From: CAWCAL01 sp963695075
GTDB lineage: Bacteria > Actinomycetota > Acidimicrobiia > Acidimicrobiales > CAWCAL01
Length of the DNA: 64,000 nt
Assembly (NCBI GenBank): GCA_963695075.1
Contig: CAVOFR010000003.1
Location: forward strand, 372,001-436,000
Direction of reading: 5' to 3'
In this document: in pieces, positions 1-9,701 of the stretch
Layout: each line of letters opens with the position of its first letter
Position numbering within the stretch: the first letter of the stretch is position 1
Position numbers and translations under genes: made by a program
The notes under the pieces: generated by a model
The model's input: only the letters and a program-made list of their open reading frames with translations
Databases searched by the model: none
What the model was told of the DNA's origin: nothing

Positions 1-67
1 CGGACAGCTGCACCAGAGGGCCAGGGCCATCCTCTTCCCGCCGGAATGACCGAGCCGGCCGGCAACG

Positions 68-1393
68 TCAGGCGCGCTGGAAGTCGTACAGCAGGCCCAG
101 GCCGAGGACCCCGGTCAGTTCGTCCAGGGCGCGGCGGCTCTCCTCGAGAAGCTGCGGATCGGCCAGATCGCTGACCACCAGCTCATCGCGGTAATGGCGA
201 TGCACCCACTCCTCGAGCCGGTCGACGGCGCGGTGATCCAGTCGACAGGCGGTACCGACGGCTTCGGCCTCGGCATCGGTCAGTTCGACGCGAAGTCGCA
301 AGCAGGCCGGTCCTCCGCCGTTGCCCATGCTCTCGGACAGGTCCACCAGTTCCACGGCATCGACATGGCCGCCCTCCACCAATCCGTCGACGGCGGCTCG
401 CGCCGCCGGCACCCGGACCACCTCCGACGGCGCCACCAGGACCGTCCGGCCGTCCTCGGCCGTGACCAGCTGGCTGTTGAAGAGGTACGAACGAACGGCC
501 GCGGCCAGGTCCAGCATCTCCCCGGGAAGTTCCGCAACCCTCATCCCCGGCATCATTTCGCGCAGCCGGCCGACCACCTCGGGCTGGTCCACGAAGGCCT
601 GCTCATGGCAGATCAGGAGATACTCGTGTCCCACGGCGATCACATCGTTGTGGAACACACCGGCATCGATCGCATCGGGATGCTGTTGGGCGAAGAGGAC
701 ACGATCGCCGTCGAGGCCTCCGCCCCTGGCCACGGCGGCCGACGCCAGGTCGGTCTGACGGCCGCGGAATCGGCGGTCGGAGGGCTCGGGATGGCCCACC
801 CGTCGGCCGTACACGAAGAGATGCGCACCCGGCTCACCGGGCCGACCGAATCGCGTGTGGTTGGCCGCGCCCTCGTCTCCCAGTGAATCCTGCGACGGTA
901 GAGCGGTCCCGACCACGAACCGGTCCCGATCACCGAAGACCGTGTCGAGGATGCGCTTCGTCATGGGCGGTTCGAGCGAGCGGTGCAACTGGGAGGTCAG
1001 GTTGGCCGGGGTGAAGTGGACCCGACCGTCGGGCGAGTCCGACGAGGGAACCACGGTGGCCGCGTTGGCCACCCACATAGGCGAAGCCGACGTCGCGGAG
1101 AGGAAGAGGTCGGGTGCCTCGGCGACGGCCCGCGAGAGCACGGCCGAATCGTCGCCCGAGAATCCCACCGAGCGCAGGAACCGCACGTCGGGGCGGGGAT
1201 GGGGCGGCAGGATTCCCTGGGATACACCCAGGTCGATCAACCGCCGCATCTTGGTCAGCCCCTGAAGGGCGGCGGCGCGAGGGTTGGACACCGATCCGAG
1301 ACTCGCGGCGCTGGCCATGTTGCCGACGGCCAGGCCGGCAAAGGTGTGGGTGGGGCCCACCAGGCCGTCGAAGTTCCATTCCCTGGTATTCAC
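68..1393 (-). CDS. astB: N-succinylarginine dihydrolase AstB
   Basis: Second enzyme of the arginine succinyltransferase (AST) pathway. It hydrolyses N2-succinylarginine to N2-succinylornithine, CO2 and two ammonia, in the cytoplasm. The 441-residue length is that of the family. The known catalytic triad (Glu, His, Cys) is visible as Glu174 in GDEGAANH, His248 in GVFHND and Cys364 in NGGGPACLR, so the enzyme should be active. The start is a GTG that overlaps the astD stop as GTGA, so translation is coupled to astD. It is the last of four co-oriented genes in the window. Expected partner astC (succinylornithine aminotransferase) is not seen and may lie left of the window or be supplied elsewhere. 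Confidence 0.96.
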   Translation of the reverse strand: MNTREWNFDGLVGPTHTFAGLAVGNMASAASLGSVSNPRAAALQGLTKMRRLIDLGVSQGILPPHPRPDVRFLRSVGFSGDDSAVLSRAVAEAPDLFLSATSASPMWVANAATVVPSSDSPDGRVHFTPANLTSQLHRSLEPPMTKRILDTVFGDRDRFVVGTALPSQDSLGDEGAANHTRFGRPGEPGAHLFVYGRRVGHPEPSDRRFRGRQTDLASAAVARGGGLDGDRVLFAQQHPDAIDAGVFHNDVIAVGHEYLLICHEQAFVDQPEVVGRLREMMPGMRVAELPGEMLDLAAAVRSYLFNSQLVTAEDGRTVLVAPSEVVRVPAARAAVDGLVEGGHVDAVELVDLSESMGNGGGPACLRLRVELTDAEAEAVGTACRLDHRAVDRLEEWVHRHYRDELVVSDLADPQLLEESRRALDELTGVLGLGLLYDFQRA

Positions 1394-2805
1394 CAGGGCA
1401 GGCCGGGGCCGGCTTCATCCGGCCGAGCGGGTCGTTCAGCGACCAGCGACGCAACCGGGTACGCGCAGGAGTCGGCCGCGTAGTAGGCGCTGGGGCGGTG
1501 ATTGCCCGAGTGACCGGTGCCCCCGAACGGGGATCCACTCGACGCTCCCGTCGTCGGGCGATTCCAGTTGACTATCCCCGCCGTGCTCCCGCGCAGGAAC
1601 CGCTCCCATTCGGCCCGGTCCTCGCTGACGAGGCCGGCGGCCAGGCCGAATCGTGTGTCGTTGGCCTGGCCGATCGCCTCATCGAACGACTCGACCCGGC
1701 TGATCTGGACCAGGGGCCCGAACCACTCCTCGTCGGGCGTCTCGCACCCCGTCACGTCCACCACCGAGGGGGTGACGAATCCGTGCGCCCCGCGCGTCAT
1801 CGGCAGCACCGAACGTCCACCCGACTCGACCAACATCTGCTCGGCGCTCATGAGGCCGTCGGCCGCCACCGCCGAGATGACCGGGCCGCAGAACGGCTGA
1901 GGCTCGTCGAAGGGGGCGCCGACGACGAGGGACTCGGCCGCCCAGGCGAGACGCTCGACGAACCGATCGCCCCATGCTCCGTCGGGGATGATCACCCGGC
2001 GCGCGCACGTGCACCGCTGGCCGGTCGTGAGAAACGCCGACTGCACGGTGAGATAGACCGCCGCGTCGAGATCGTCGACGGGACGTACCACGAGAGCGTT
2101 GTTCCCGCCCATCTCCAGGGCCAACAGGGTCTCGGTGCGACCGGCGAGGCGGCGGTGCAACGCCAGACCGGTCGAAGCGCTCCCGGTGAAGAGAAGCGCG
2201 TCGATACCGGCCGAGTCGACGATGGCCTCACCCGTGGCGCGACCACCCTGGAGCACCTGGAAGAGCCCGTCCGGCAGGCCGACCTCGCGCCAGTGGTCCG
2301 CCATCTCCTCTCCGACCCACGGGGTGTGCTCACTCGGCTTGAACACGACGGCGTTGCCGGCGAGAAGGGCAGGGACGATGTGGCCGTTCGGGAGATGGCC
2401 GGGGAAGTTGTAGGGGCCCAACACGGCGACGACGCCCTGAGGCCGGTGCTGCACCACCGATGCCACGCCCGCGAGGTCGGACCGGGTGGTTCCGGCCCGC
2501 TCGTCCCGGGCGCGGATCGAGTGCTCGACCTTGCCGATCATCGCCGTGACCTCGGTGCGCGCTTCCCAGAACGGCTTGCCGGTCTCGGCGGCGATGACGC
2601 GCGCCAGGCCATCGCGCTCGCTCCCGAGCCGGTCGGCGAATCGCCGCACGACGCCGTCCTGCTCGTCCACCGGACGTCCGGCCCAGGCGTCCTGAGCCCT
2701 CCGAGCCCGTTCGAGCGCGGTGGCGACCTCGGATGCGGTGGCGACCGGACCCTCCCAGAGCGCCGATCCCGTGGCCGGGTCGAACGAGGTGAGCCGGTCA
2801 GCCAC
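1390..2805 (-). CDS. astD: N-succinylglutamate 5-semialdehyde dehydrogenase AstD
   Basis: Aldehyde dehydrogenase that oxidises succinylglutamate semialdehyde to succinylglutamate with NAD in the AST pathway. The frame is open further upstream, but the extension has no family resemblance and overlaps astA. I place the start at the GTG at 2805, giving 471 residues that begin VADRLTSFDPATG. The family landmarks are present: Asn133 in PYNFPGHLPNG, the general base Glu231 in LEMGGNN and the nucleophile Cys265 in TGQRCTCARR. The gene overlaps the end of astA by 8 nt and the start of astB by 4 nt. Other aldehyde dehydrogenases share these motifs; the assignment to AstD rests on the operon. Confidence 0.94.
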   Translation of the reverse strand: MADRLTSFDPATGSALWEGPVATASEVATALERARRAQDAWAGRPVDEQDGVVRRFADRLGSERDGLARVIAAETGKPFWEARTEVTAMIGKVEHSIRARDERAGTTRSDLAGVASVVQHRPQGVVAVLGPYNFPGHLPNGHIVPALLAGNAVVFKPSEHTPWVGEEMADHWREVGLPDGLFQVLQGGRATGEAIVDSAGIDALLFTGSASTGLALHRRLAGRTETLLALEMGGNNALVVRPVDDLDAAVYLTVQSAFLTTGQRCTCARRVIIPDGAWGDRFVERLAWAAESLVVGAPFDEPQPFCGPVISAVAADGLMSAEQMLVESGGRSVLPMTRGAHGFVTPSVVDVTGCETPDEEWFGPLVQISRVESFDEAIGQANDTRFGLAAGLVSEDRAEWERFLRGSTAGIVNWNRPTTGASSGSPFGGTGHSGNHRPSAYYAADSCAYPVASLVAERPARPDEAGPGLPW

Positions 2806-3856
2806 GGGCCCGTCCTTCCGGTGGCCGCACGGGCACGGCCCGAACCATGTCACCGGCCTCGACGCGGAGCAGGTCGCACGCCGCGGGCGGGATGCGAACG
2901 ACGGGATCGTCGGGATCGGGCTCGATCCCCGCCACGGAGACACAGCGATAGTCCTGCAACAGACCGGCGCTCGCCAGGAGACCGATCGCATCGTCGGGCG
3001 GAGAGCCGGTCTCCATCTCGACCCGGCAGACCAGCGACTCGGACACGGCGCGCAGGGACGCCACCGGCGCGCTGACGGTCGGTCCGCCGTCGAAGATGTC
3101 GATGTAGCCCTCGTAGCGGAGACCCTCGGCCTCGAGCATGCGAACAGCAGGCCGCGTGCGCTCGTGGACCTTCCCGATCGCGGCCTGTGCGGCTTGCGGC
3201 AGGAGTTCCACGAACACCGGGTGGTGGGGCATCAGCTCGGCGATGAACTCCTTGTTCCCCCGCCCGTAGATGTCATCGGCTTCGCCGAACGGCAGATCGA
3301 AGAAGTGGACCCCGAGGCCCATCCAGAAGGGTGAGGACCCCTCATCGTCGATCACCCCGCGCATCTCGGCGATGATCCGTTCGGAGAACCGATCGGAGTG
3401 GTCGGCCAGGAAGAGCATCCGACCCAGCGACAGCAGACGGCCGGAATCGGTTCGACGGTACGCGGCATCGAGGAACAGACTGCAGAGCTCGGCCGCCCCG
3501 GTGTAGTCATTGGTGAGGAACAGGACCGGGTGGCGTTTGTAGATGCCCAACTCCCGACTCGACTTGACGATCGTGCCCACGCGGTAGCTCCAGAACGGCT
3601 CGGTGAGCCCGACGGCCGCGATGATCCCGCTCATGCCGCACACCTCGCCGCCGGCGTCCAGCACGAACAGGTAGGACTCCTCTCCGGGCGACCCCGGTTC
3701 GGTCTCGAACGCGCTGAGAGACTTCTCGACTCGGGCCTCGACGTGCTCGGGATCGGGGACCAGACTCGACATACCGATCAGGAGTTCACTACTGCGCCCG
3801 ACCATCGCCTGCAGGGCACCGATGTCGGCGCGTTCGGCTGGGCGTAGCACGGTCAT
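2798..3856 (-). CDS. astA: Arginine N-succinyltransferase AstA
   Basis: Transfers succinyl from succinyl-CoA to the alpha-amino group of arginine, the entry step of the AST pathway. The 352-residue protein (start ATG at 3856, reading MTVLRPAERAD) has the AstA N-terminal GNAT-like half, with the stretches GMSGIIAAVG and SRELGIYKRHPVLFLTNDYTG, and the central GMGLHFF-like block (WMGLGVHFFDLPF) followed by the conserved AELMPHHPVFVELLP region. A longer upstream reading frame exists but is antisense-like sequence within the M20 gene. The ATG overlaps the stop of the M20 gene as ATGA, so the two are translationally coupled. It starts the recognisable ast set M20-astA-astD-astB. Confidence 0.95.
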   Translation of the reverse strand: MTVLRPAERADIGALQAMVGRSSELLIGMSSLVPDPEHVEARVEKSLSAFETEPGSPGEESYLFVLDAGGEVCGMSGIIAAVGLTEPFWSYRVGTIVKSSRELGIYKRHPVLFLTNDYTGAAELCSLFLDAAYRRTDSGRLLSLGRMLFLADHSDRFSERIIAEMRGVIDDEGSSPFWMGLGVHFFDLPFGEADDIYGRGNKEFIAELMPHHPVFVELLPQAAQAAIGKVHERTRPAVRMLEAEGLRYEGYIDIFDGGPTVSAPVASLRAVSESLVCRVEMETGSPPDDAIGLLASAGLLQDYRCVSVAGIEPDPDDPVVRIPPAACDLLRVEAGDMVRAVPVRPPEGRARG

Positions 3857-5078
3857 GCCGCGGACTCGAACGGCCGCGCCGCGAGGTCGGCCACGACCAG
3901 GGCGGTGACCGCGGCCCGCTCGACCAGACTGGAGATCCTCATCCACTCCCCATCGGAGTGGATCGCGCCGCCATGAACACCCATGGTGTCCACGTTGACC
4001 AACCCGGCGGCCGAGAGGTCGTTGCCATCGGAGCATCCGCCGGTGGCCTGCCAGCCGAGCTCCACACCGACCCGACGCCCCGCGTCGGCGACGCGGCCGA
4101 GCAGCAGCTCGAGGGGCGGTGTCACTGGCTTCGGGATGCGGCCGAACCCGCCGTGCAGATCTGCGCCGAATCCCTCCTCTCGGGCGACCTCGGCTGCGAT
4201 ACTCCGGAGCTCGGCGTCGTACCAGGCGGCGTCGTCCCCGGCCGTGATCCGGATGTTGACGTCGACGACTGCCAGCGCCGGCACGATGTTGTTGGCGACG
4301 CCTCCCCGGATGGTTCCGACGTTGACCGTGGCACCGGGGCGGGCCGAGTCGAGACCGGCGATTGCACGGACCGCCCCGGCCATGGCGACGATGGCGTTGC
4401 GACCGAGGTGGGGCTCGCGCCCGCGTGGGCCGCTCGACCGCGTACGACCAGGGTGTAGTTGCCGCTCCCCTTCCGACCGGAAACCAGAGAACCGTCGGGA
4501 AGCGTCGGTTCGTAGACGAGCCCGACCTCGGCCCGGCCGGCGGCGGACGCCAGGGCGTCCTTCGAACACGGTGAGCCGATTTCCTCGTCCGGGTTGAGCA
4601 GGACATCGACGCCGATCGGATCCGTCCCGGCCGCGAGCATGCCCCGAGACCGCAGGACGTCGAGGGCGTGGCGCATGGCGACGATGCCGCCCTTGAGATC
4701 GGCGACGCCCGGACCTCGCAGAGTGTCGTCCTCGGCCCGCACGACGGACTGGAACGGATGATCGACCCCGAAGACGGTGTCGTAGTGACCCACCAGCAGC
4801 ACCCGCCGGGAGCGTTCGGGATGGAGCGACAGCGTGAGGAGCTGACCGACCGGAACCGCTACGAGTTCACCGTCGCCGTCCACGACGCGATCGGGCGGGA
4901 GGTCGGTCCTCGACAGGGGCCCCAGAGGGGCGAACTGGTCAGCCAGGAGGTCGGCGCATGCCTCCAGGCCCGCCAGGTGGCGACTGCCCGAGTTCACCGA
5001 CGCCAGAGCGACGAGCTCGTCGAGCATCGCTCCACCCCTCGACTCGAGATCGGCGATGAGCTCATCGGCCTGGTCCAT
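3853..5078 (-). pseudogene. M20-family metallohydrolase, frameshifted, first gene of the ast operon
   Basis: Two overlapping frames together make one M20 zinc peptidase/deacylase of about 408 residues. The N-terminal part (start ATG 5078, MDQADELIADL) has the metal ligands His98 and Asp100 in GHYDTVFG, Asp127 in GPGVADLKGG and the Glu pair 165-166 in NPDEEIGS. It reaches the dimerisation-domain motif AAHAG near 4422. From there the family match continues only in the other frame, as REPHLGRNAIVAM to the C-terminus. One missing base near 4417-4422 explains the break. I see no slippery site, so this is either a recent mutation or a sequencing error. DapE and ArgE of this family deacylate N-acyl amino acids, so it could replace AstE and remove succinate from succinylglutamate; that is inference from operon position. 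Confidence 0.8.
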
Positions 5079-5221
5079 GCGCGGCATTCTCGCACCGGTT
5101 CGGGCCGGAACGACGGAGATCTTGGTCCCGAGCCGACCTGACGCCCTAACGTTGGCCGCCGTCAACCCACCGTTCCCCGAGTTGAGCGACGGCCCCGAGT
5201 AGCTCGCCCGCGGGAGGTCCC

Positions 5222-6286
5222 ATGGCCGACATCACGTTCGACAGTGTGACCAAGATCTTCGACCGCGACGTCCTGGCGGTCGATTCGCTAACGCTCGACA
5301 TCCCCGACCAGGAGTTCATGGTCCTGCTCGGTCCGTCCGGATGTGGCAAGAGCACCGCTCTCCGCATGATCGCCGGGCTCGAGTCGGTCACGACCGGTTC
5401 GTTGTCGATCGGCGGCCAGGTCGTCAACGACGTCGATGCGCGCAACCGGGACATCTCGATGGTGTTCCAGAGCTACGCCCTCTATCCGCACATGAGCGTC
5501 CGCAGGAACATCGAATCGCCCCTCCGGGCCCAACGACTCGTCGACGCGGGCGAACGGGACGATCGGGTCGCCGAGGCGGCGCGGGTCCTCGGACTGGAAG
5601 ACCTCCTCGACCGCAAGCCCGGCCAGTTGTCGGGAGGACAGCGCCAGCGGGTCGCACTCGGCCGGGCCATCGTCCGGAGGCCGAAGGCGTTCCTGATGGA
5701 CGAGCCCCTCTCCAACCTCGACGCGAAGCTCCGAGGCCAGACCCGGGTCGAACTGGTCGAGCTCTACCATCGCCTCGAGACGACATTCGTCTACGTCACC
5801 CACGACCAGATCGAGGCGATGACGATGGCCAGCCGAATCGCAATCCTGTCGGAAGGAGCGTTGCAGCAGACCGGCACTCCGCGGGATGTCTACGCTGAAC
5901 CGGCCAACCTCTTCGTCGCCCGCTTCATCGGGAGTCCACCGATGAACACGATCGACGCCACCTACCGGGATGGGGCCCTCGTGATGGGCGACGAGTCACG
6001 CCTCACGTTCACGCCCTCCCAGCCGGTTTCCGAAGGGCAGTCCGTCGTCGCCGGCATCCGACCCGAACACATCCACATCGGGGGTGATCGCGGGGCCAGC
6101 GCGGTCGTATTGACCGCCGAATGGCTGGGTCACGAGAAGCACGTGGCGATCGACCTGGGTGGCCAGCGCGTCGTCGCACGCGAACCCGGCCATGGCACCA
6201 TCGCGGTCGACGACACGGTTCCGGTCGAGATCGATCCCGAGCAGGTGCACCTGTTCGATCCCACCTCCGAGCTGCGCCTGTCATGA
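5222..6286 (+). CDS. ABC importer ATPase, UgpC/MsmK/MalK type
   Basis: ATP-binding subunit (354 residues) of a carbohydrate-type importer. It shows Walker A GPSGCGKST (37-45), the Q-loop region at VFQSYALYP (81-89), the signature LSGGQRQR (136-143), Walker B FLMDEP (157-162), the D-loop SNLD and the H-loop His194 in VTHDQ. The C-terminal third (from about 235) is the OB-fold extension of this class, with the IRPEHIHIG segment. The start ATG has an SD GGGAGG just upstream. It begins a four-gene set ATPase-permease-permease-binding protein and is divergent from the ast operon across 143 bp. One such ATPase can serve several importers, so the substrate cannot be read from it. Confidence 0.93.
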   Translation: MADITFDSVTKIFDRDVLAVDSLTLDIPDQEFMVLLGPSGCGKSTALRMIAGLESVTTGSLSIGGQVVNDVDARNRDISMVFQSYALYPHMSVRRNIESPLRAQRLVDAGERDDRVAEAARVLGLEDLLDRKPGQLSGGQRQRVALGRAIVRRPKAFLMDEPLSNLDAKLRGQTRVELVELYHRLETTFVYVTHDQIEAMTMASRIAILSEGALQQTGTPRDVYAEPANLFVARFIGSPPMNTIDATYRDGALVMGDESRLTFTPSQPVSEGQSVVAGIRPEHIHIGGDRGASAVVLTAEWLGHEKHVAIDLGGQRVVAREPGHGTIAVDDTVPVEIDPEQVHLFDPTSELRLS

Positions 6287-7206
6287 CGACGTCGGAGTCG
6301 AGACCGGTCGGTACCCGCTCCCGTCTGAGCGAGAGCTTGACTGCCTTCGCTCTGATCGCCCCCGCATTGCTCATCTTCGGGTTCTTCGCTTTCCGGCCCC
6401 TCTACCGGTTGATCCACCTCGGGTTGCACCAGCAGAACCGGTCGGGAACCGCGGAGCGGTGGGTCGGCTGGTCGCAGTACACCGAGACGCTCGGGTCCGA
6501 CGACTTCACCGAGGGCCTGTGGCACACCGTGCAGTTCGTGCTCTACACCGTGCCGATCGGCCTCGTGCTCGGCGTCCTGCTGGCGGTCGCGGCGAACCGG
6601 CGGCTGAAAGGCGTCAAGATCTTCCAGACGATCTTCTCGTCGACGGTAGCGACGTCGAGCGCGGTCGCCTCGCTGATCTTCTTCGTTCTCCTCGAGCGGT
6701 CGGTGGGGATCCTCCCCAACCTCGAGACCGACATCGGTTGGGTCGACCGGGCCGTCGGATTCGTCGATCTCCAGGACCCCAGCTCGGCCATGCGCGGTGT
6801 GGCACTGTCGGCGATCTGGCAGAATCTCGGCCTCACGTTCATCATCGTCCTCGCGGGCCTCCAGGCCGTGCCCGACGACATACTCGAAGCGGCCGAGATC
6901 GATGGGTACGGACCGGTCCGCCGGTTCTTTCGCATCACGCTTCCCATGATCTCGCCCACGCTGATCTTCCTCGTCGTCGCCCTCACCGTCACCGGGCTCC
7001 AGGCATTCGCCCAGATCGACGTTCTCACGAACGGCGGGCCCGCAGGTTCGACCGAGACGCTCGTCTACAAGATCTGGGAGAATCAGCAGAACCCGCCGAC
7101 ACTCGGTCAGGCGTCGGTCATCTCGGTCGGCCTGTTCGCGGTCACGCTCGTGATCAGCGCCACGCAGTTCTTCATGCTCGATCGTCGGGTGCATTATGGC
7201 GAATGA
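6283..7206 (+). CDS. ABC sugar-type permease, MalF/UgpA class
   Basis: Inner-membrane permease of 307 residues. The start is the ATG at 6283 that overlaps the ATPase stop as ATGA; a longer upstream frame runs inside the ATPase gene and is not used. There is a first membrane segment at about 22-42 (ALIAPALLIFGFFAF), then a periplasmic loop and five more hydrophobic segments. The cytoplasmic EAA loop, which docks the ATPase, is clear: EAAEIDGYGPVRRFFRITLP. It is followed directly by the second permease (11-nt overlap). Confidence 0.92.
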   Translation: MTTSESRPVGTRSRLSESLTAFALIAPALLIFGFFAFRPLYRLIHLGLHQQNRSGTAERWVGWSQYTETLGSDDFTEGLWHTVQFVLYTVPIGLVLGVLLAVAANRRLKGVKIFQTIFSSTVATSSAVASLIFFVLLERSVGILPNLETDIGWVDRAVGFVDLQDPSSAMRGVALSAIWQNLGLTFIIVLAGLQAVPDDILEAAEIDGYGPVRRFFRITLPMISPTLIFLVVALTVTGLQAFAQIDVLTNGGPAGSTETLVYKIWENQQNPPTLGQASVISVGLFAVTLVISATQFFMLDRRVHYGE

Positions 7207-8050
7207 GACCCTCGGCGTGTCGGGCCCGGTACGCGTGCTCCGGACCGTGGGGTGGTATCTCCTCCTCCTCGGCCTGGCGTTCATCGCCCTCTTCCCCGTC
7301 TGGACCGCGATCGTCGCCGCGCTCACCCCGGCCGGCGAGCTCCTCACGAGCCACGCCGAGGTCGGGTTCCCCGACAACCCCGAGTGGAGCGCGTTCGGAA
7401 CCGGCTACGTCGAGGCCGACTTCGGTCAGCGACTCTGGGTCAGCGCCGCCATGACCGCCGCGATCACCGCCGCACAACTCATCACCTCGATTCTCGCCGC
7501 CTACGCGTTCGTCTTCATGCGGTTTCCCTTCCGTCGGACCCTCTTCCTGCTCATGATGGCCACGCTGATGCTGCCCATCGAGGTGACGCTCATACCGAAC
7601 GTCCGCCTGATCGATCAGCTCGGATGGGACAACTCACTCCAAGGGCTCGTCGTCCCGTTCATGGCGACCGCGTTCGGGATCTTCCTGATCAGACAGGGAT
7701 TCGCCGGCGTACCGAGGGATCTGCTCGACGCCTCGAAGCTCGACGGCTACGGCCATTGGGGATTCCTGTGGCGCGTCGCCGTCCCCCTCAATCGACCGGT
7801 GATCGGGTCCTTCGCCCTGATCGCCTTCCTCGGCGCCTGGAACCAGTACCTGTGGCCGCGCGCGATCACGACCGAGGGTCGGTGGGAGACGATCCAGATA
7901 GGCCTGCGGTCGGTGTCGCGTAGCAACGTCGACCAGATCAACGTGGCGTTCGCGGCCGCACTCCTCGCCGCTCTGCCGCTGGTGATCCTGCTGATCGTCT
8001 TCAACCGCCAGATCGTCCGAGGCCTGACAGCCGGAGCCGTCAAGGGATGA
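7196..8050 (+). CDS. ABC sugar-type permease, MalG/UgpE class
   Basis: Second permease subunit, 284 residues and about six membrane segments, the first at about 20-42 (YLLLLGLAFIALFPVW). The EAA-like docking loop reads DASKLDGYGHWGFLWRVAVP; the leading Glu-Ala-Ala is changed to Asp-Ala-Ser, within the range of the family. The ATG overlaps the end of the first permease by 11 nt. Together with the 5222 ATPase and the 8130 binding protein it completes one importer of the CUT1 type, which typically takes up oligosaccharides, polyols or glycerol phosphates; the substrate is not evident. Confidence 0.92.
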   Translation: MANETLGVSGPVRVLRTVGWYLLLLGLAFIALFPVWTAIVAALTPAGELLTSHAEVGFPDNPEWSAFGTGYVEADFGQRLWVSAAMTAAITAAQLITSILAAYAFVFMRFPFRRTLFLLMMATLMLPIEVTLIPNVRLIDQLGWDNSLQGLVVPFMATAFGIFLIRQGFAGVPRDLLDASKLDGYGHWGFLWRVAVPLNRPVIGSFALIAFLGAWNQYLWPRAITTEGRWETIQIGLRSVSRSNVDQINVAFAAALLAALPLVILLIVFNRQIVRGLTAGAVKG

Positions 8051-8129
8051 CGCGCCGTCTCCGCTTACACCCTCCCACCCCCGTGCAGGCCACACTATTG
8101 GAGCCCCCGGACCCCTGGAGCCAGAACCC

Positions 8130-9701
8130 GTGAAAACCGAAACGAACCACTCCCGATTCCTGATCGCACTGCTCTTGTGCTTCGGGCTCGTCGCCGCGGC
8201 ATGCGGCGGTGATGACGACGACACGGCCTCCGACACCGGATCGCAGTCGACCACGGGATCCGAAAGCGGCGAGTCCAACGGCGGCAGCGGGACGGGTGGC
8301 TCGGGTCGACCCGGAGACGCCGACGCCGGACTCACCGAGGCGCTCGGCCTGCCCGAGTGCCCGATCGGGGCCGGGGAAGGCGCCGGAACGACCGAGATCG
8401 TCGTCTGGCACACCTACGTCGGCAAGACCGAGGAGGCCCACGAGGATCTTGCCGCGAGATTCAACGAGAGCCAGGACACCTACGAGGTCCGGCTGGAGAA
8501 CCTCGGTTCGTACCGGGAGGCTTTCCGGGCGTACAAGGACGGCATCGCCTCCGACGGCCTCCCCGCCATCGCCATCCTCGAGGACACGACGATTCGTGAC
8601 GTCGTCGATACCGGGACCGTGCTTCCGGCGCAGAGCTGTATCGAAGCCGACGGCTATGACATGAGCGATTTCGTCCCGATAGTCAAGGACTTCTATGCCA
8701 TCGACGGGGCCCTGTACCCGGGGGCGTTCAACGCCAACGCGCTCCTGCTCTTCTACAACAAGGATCACTTCCGTGAGGCCGGGCTCGATCCGGAGGCTCC
8801 GCCCGAGACCCTCGCCGAGATGCAGGAGGCCTCGGCCCAGCTCGCCGCGGCCGGCATCGAAGGGCTCGAAGCACCGATGGCGATCAAGCTCGAGGGTTGG
8901 ATCGTCGAGAACTGGCGGACCGGAGCCGGGCTGGAGGTCATCACCAACGACAACGGGCGAGCGGACAGCGACGACATACCGGAAGCAGCCTTCAACGACG
9001 AAGCTACGGTCGACATCCTCACGCGGCTCGACGAGATGAACGAGGACGGCCTCCTCGCGCCGGCCACCGACGAGTTCGGTCACTATCTGGCGGTCGGCTC
9101 GGGTTCCTCCTCGATGGTGATCGAGACGTCGACCGCGGTCACCACGGTGGTCGGCATCCTCGGCGGTGAGACCGAGAGCCTGAGCGAACTCGCCGAGGGC
9201 ACAGGATTCGAGGACCTGGCCGCCGAGTTCGCCGACCTCCGTCTCGATATCGGCGTAGCGAACATCCCCGGTCTGGAAGAGGCGGGCGGATACCAGCTGG
9301 GCGGAGGGGCCTGGTTCATGACCAACACGGTCACCCCCGAGGAGCAGGCCGGTGCGTGGGAGTTCATCAAGTTCATCAACGAGGTCGAGAGCCAGAAACT
9401 CATGCATCTGAAGGGCAGCTACATGCCCGTGCGCCAGTCGGTGGCCGACGACCCCGATGTGGTCTTCGCCTGGGAGGAGAACGCGGCCGGGCAGTGGCTC
9501 AAGGTCGCGGTCGATCAGTTCAACGCTCTCGACCCCGAGTTCCCCGGACCTCAGATCGGCCCCTACACCGAGACCCGTCAGGCGTTGCGGGAGATGCTCG
9601 AGGCCGTCCTGCTGACCGGCACCGAACCCGACGCCGCGATCGCCGAGGCCGAGACCGTGGTCAACGACGCGCTCCAGGCCTACGAGGACGCCAACTTCTG
9701 A
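8130..9701 (+). CDS. ABC extracellular solute-binding lipoprotein
   Basis: Substrate-binding protein of the importer, 523 residues from a GTG start. The N-terminus is a lipoprotein signal: basic start, hydrophobic core and VAAAC with lipidated Cys25, followed by an acidic and Ser/Gly-rich linker (about 26-60). The rest is a family 1 sugar-binding fold: WHTYVGKTEEAHEDLAARFN near the start, LLFYNKDHFREAGLDPEAPP, and GAWEFIKFINEVESQKLMH late in the protein are typical. It lies 79 bp after the second permease and its stop overlaps the start of the thioesterase gene. High-GC importers usually put this gene first; here it is last. Confidence 0.92.
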   Translation: MKTETNHSRFLIALLLCFGLVAAACGGDDDDTASDTGSQSTTGSESGESNGGSGTGGSGRPGDADAGLTEALGLPECPIGAGEGAGTTEIVVWHTYVGKTEEAHEDLAARFNESQDTYEVRLENLGSYREAFRAYKDGIASDGLPAIAILEDTTIRDVVDTGTVLPAQSCIEADGYDMSDFVPIVKDFYAIDGALYPGAFNANALLLFYNKDHFREAGLDPEAPPETLAEMQEASAQLAAAGIEGLEAPMAIKLEGWIVENWRTGAGLEVITNDNGRADSDDIPEAAFNDEATVDILTRLDEMNEDGLLAPATDEFGHYLAVGSGSSSMVIETSTAVTTVVGILGGETESLSELAEGTGFEDLAAEFADLRLDIGVANIPGLEEAGGYQLGGGAWFMTNTVTPEEQAGAWEFIKFINEVESQKLMHLKGSYMPVRQSVADDPDVVFAWEENAAGQWLKVAVDQFNALDPEFPGPQIGPYTETRQALREMLEAVLLTGTEPDAAIAEAETVVNDALQAYEDANF

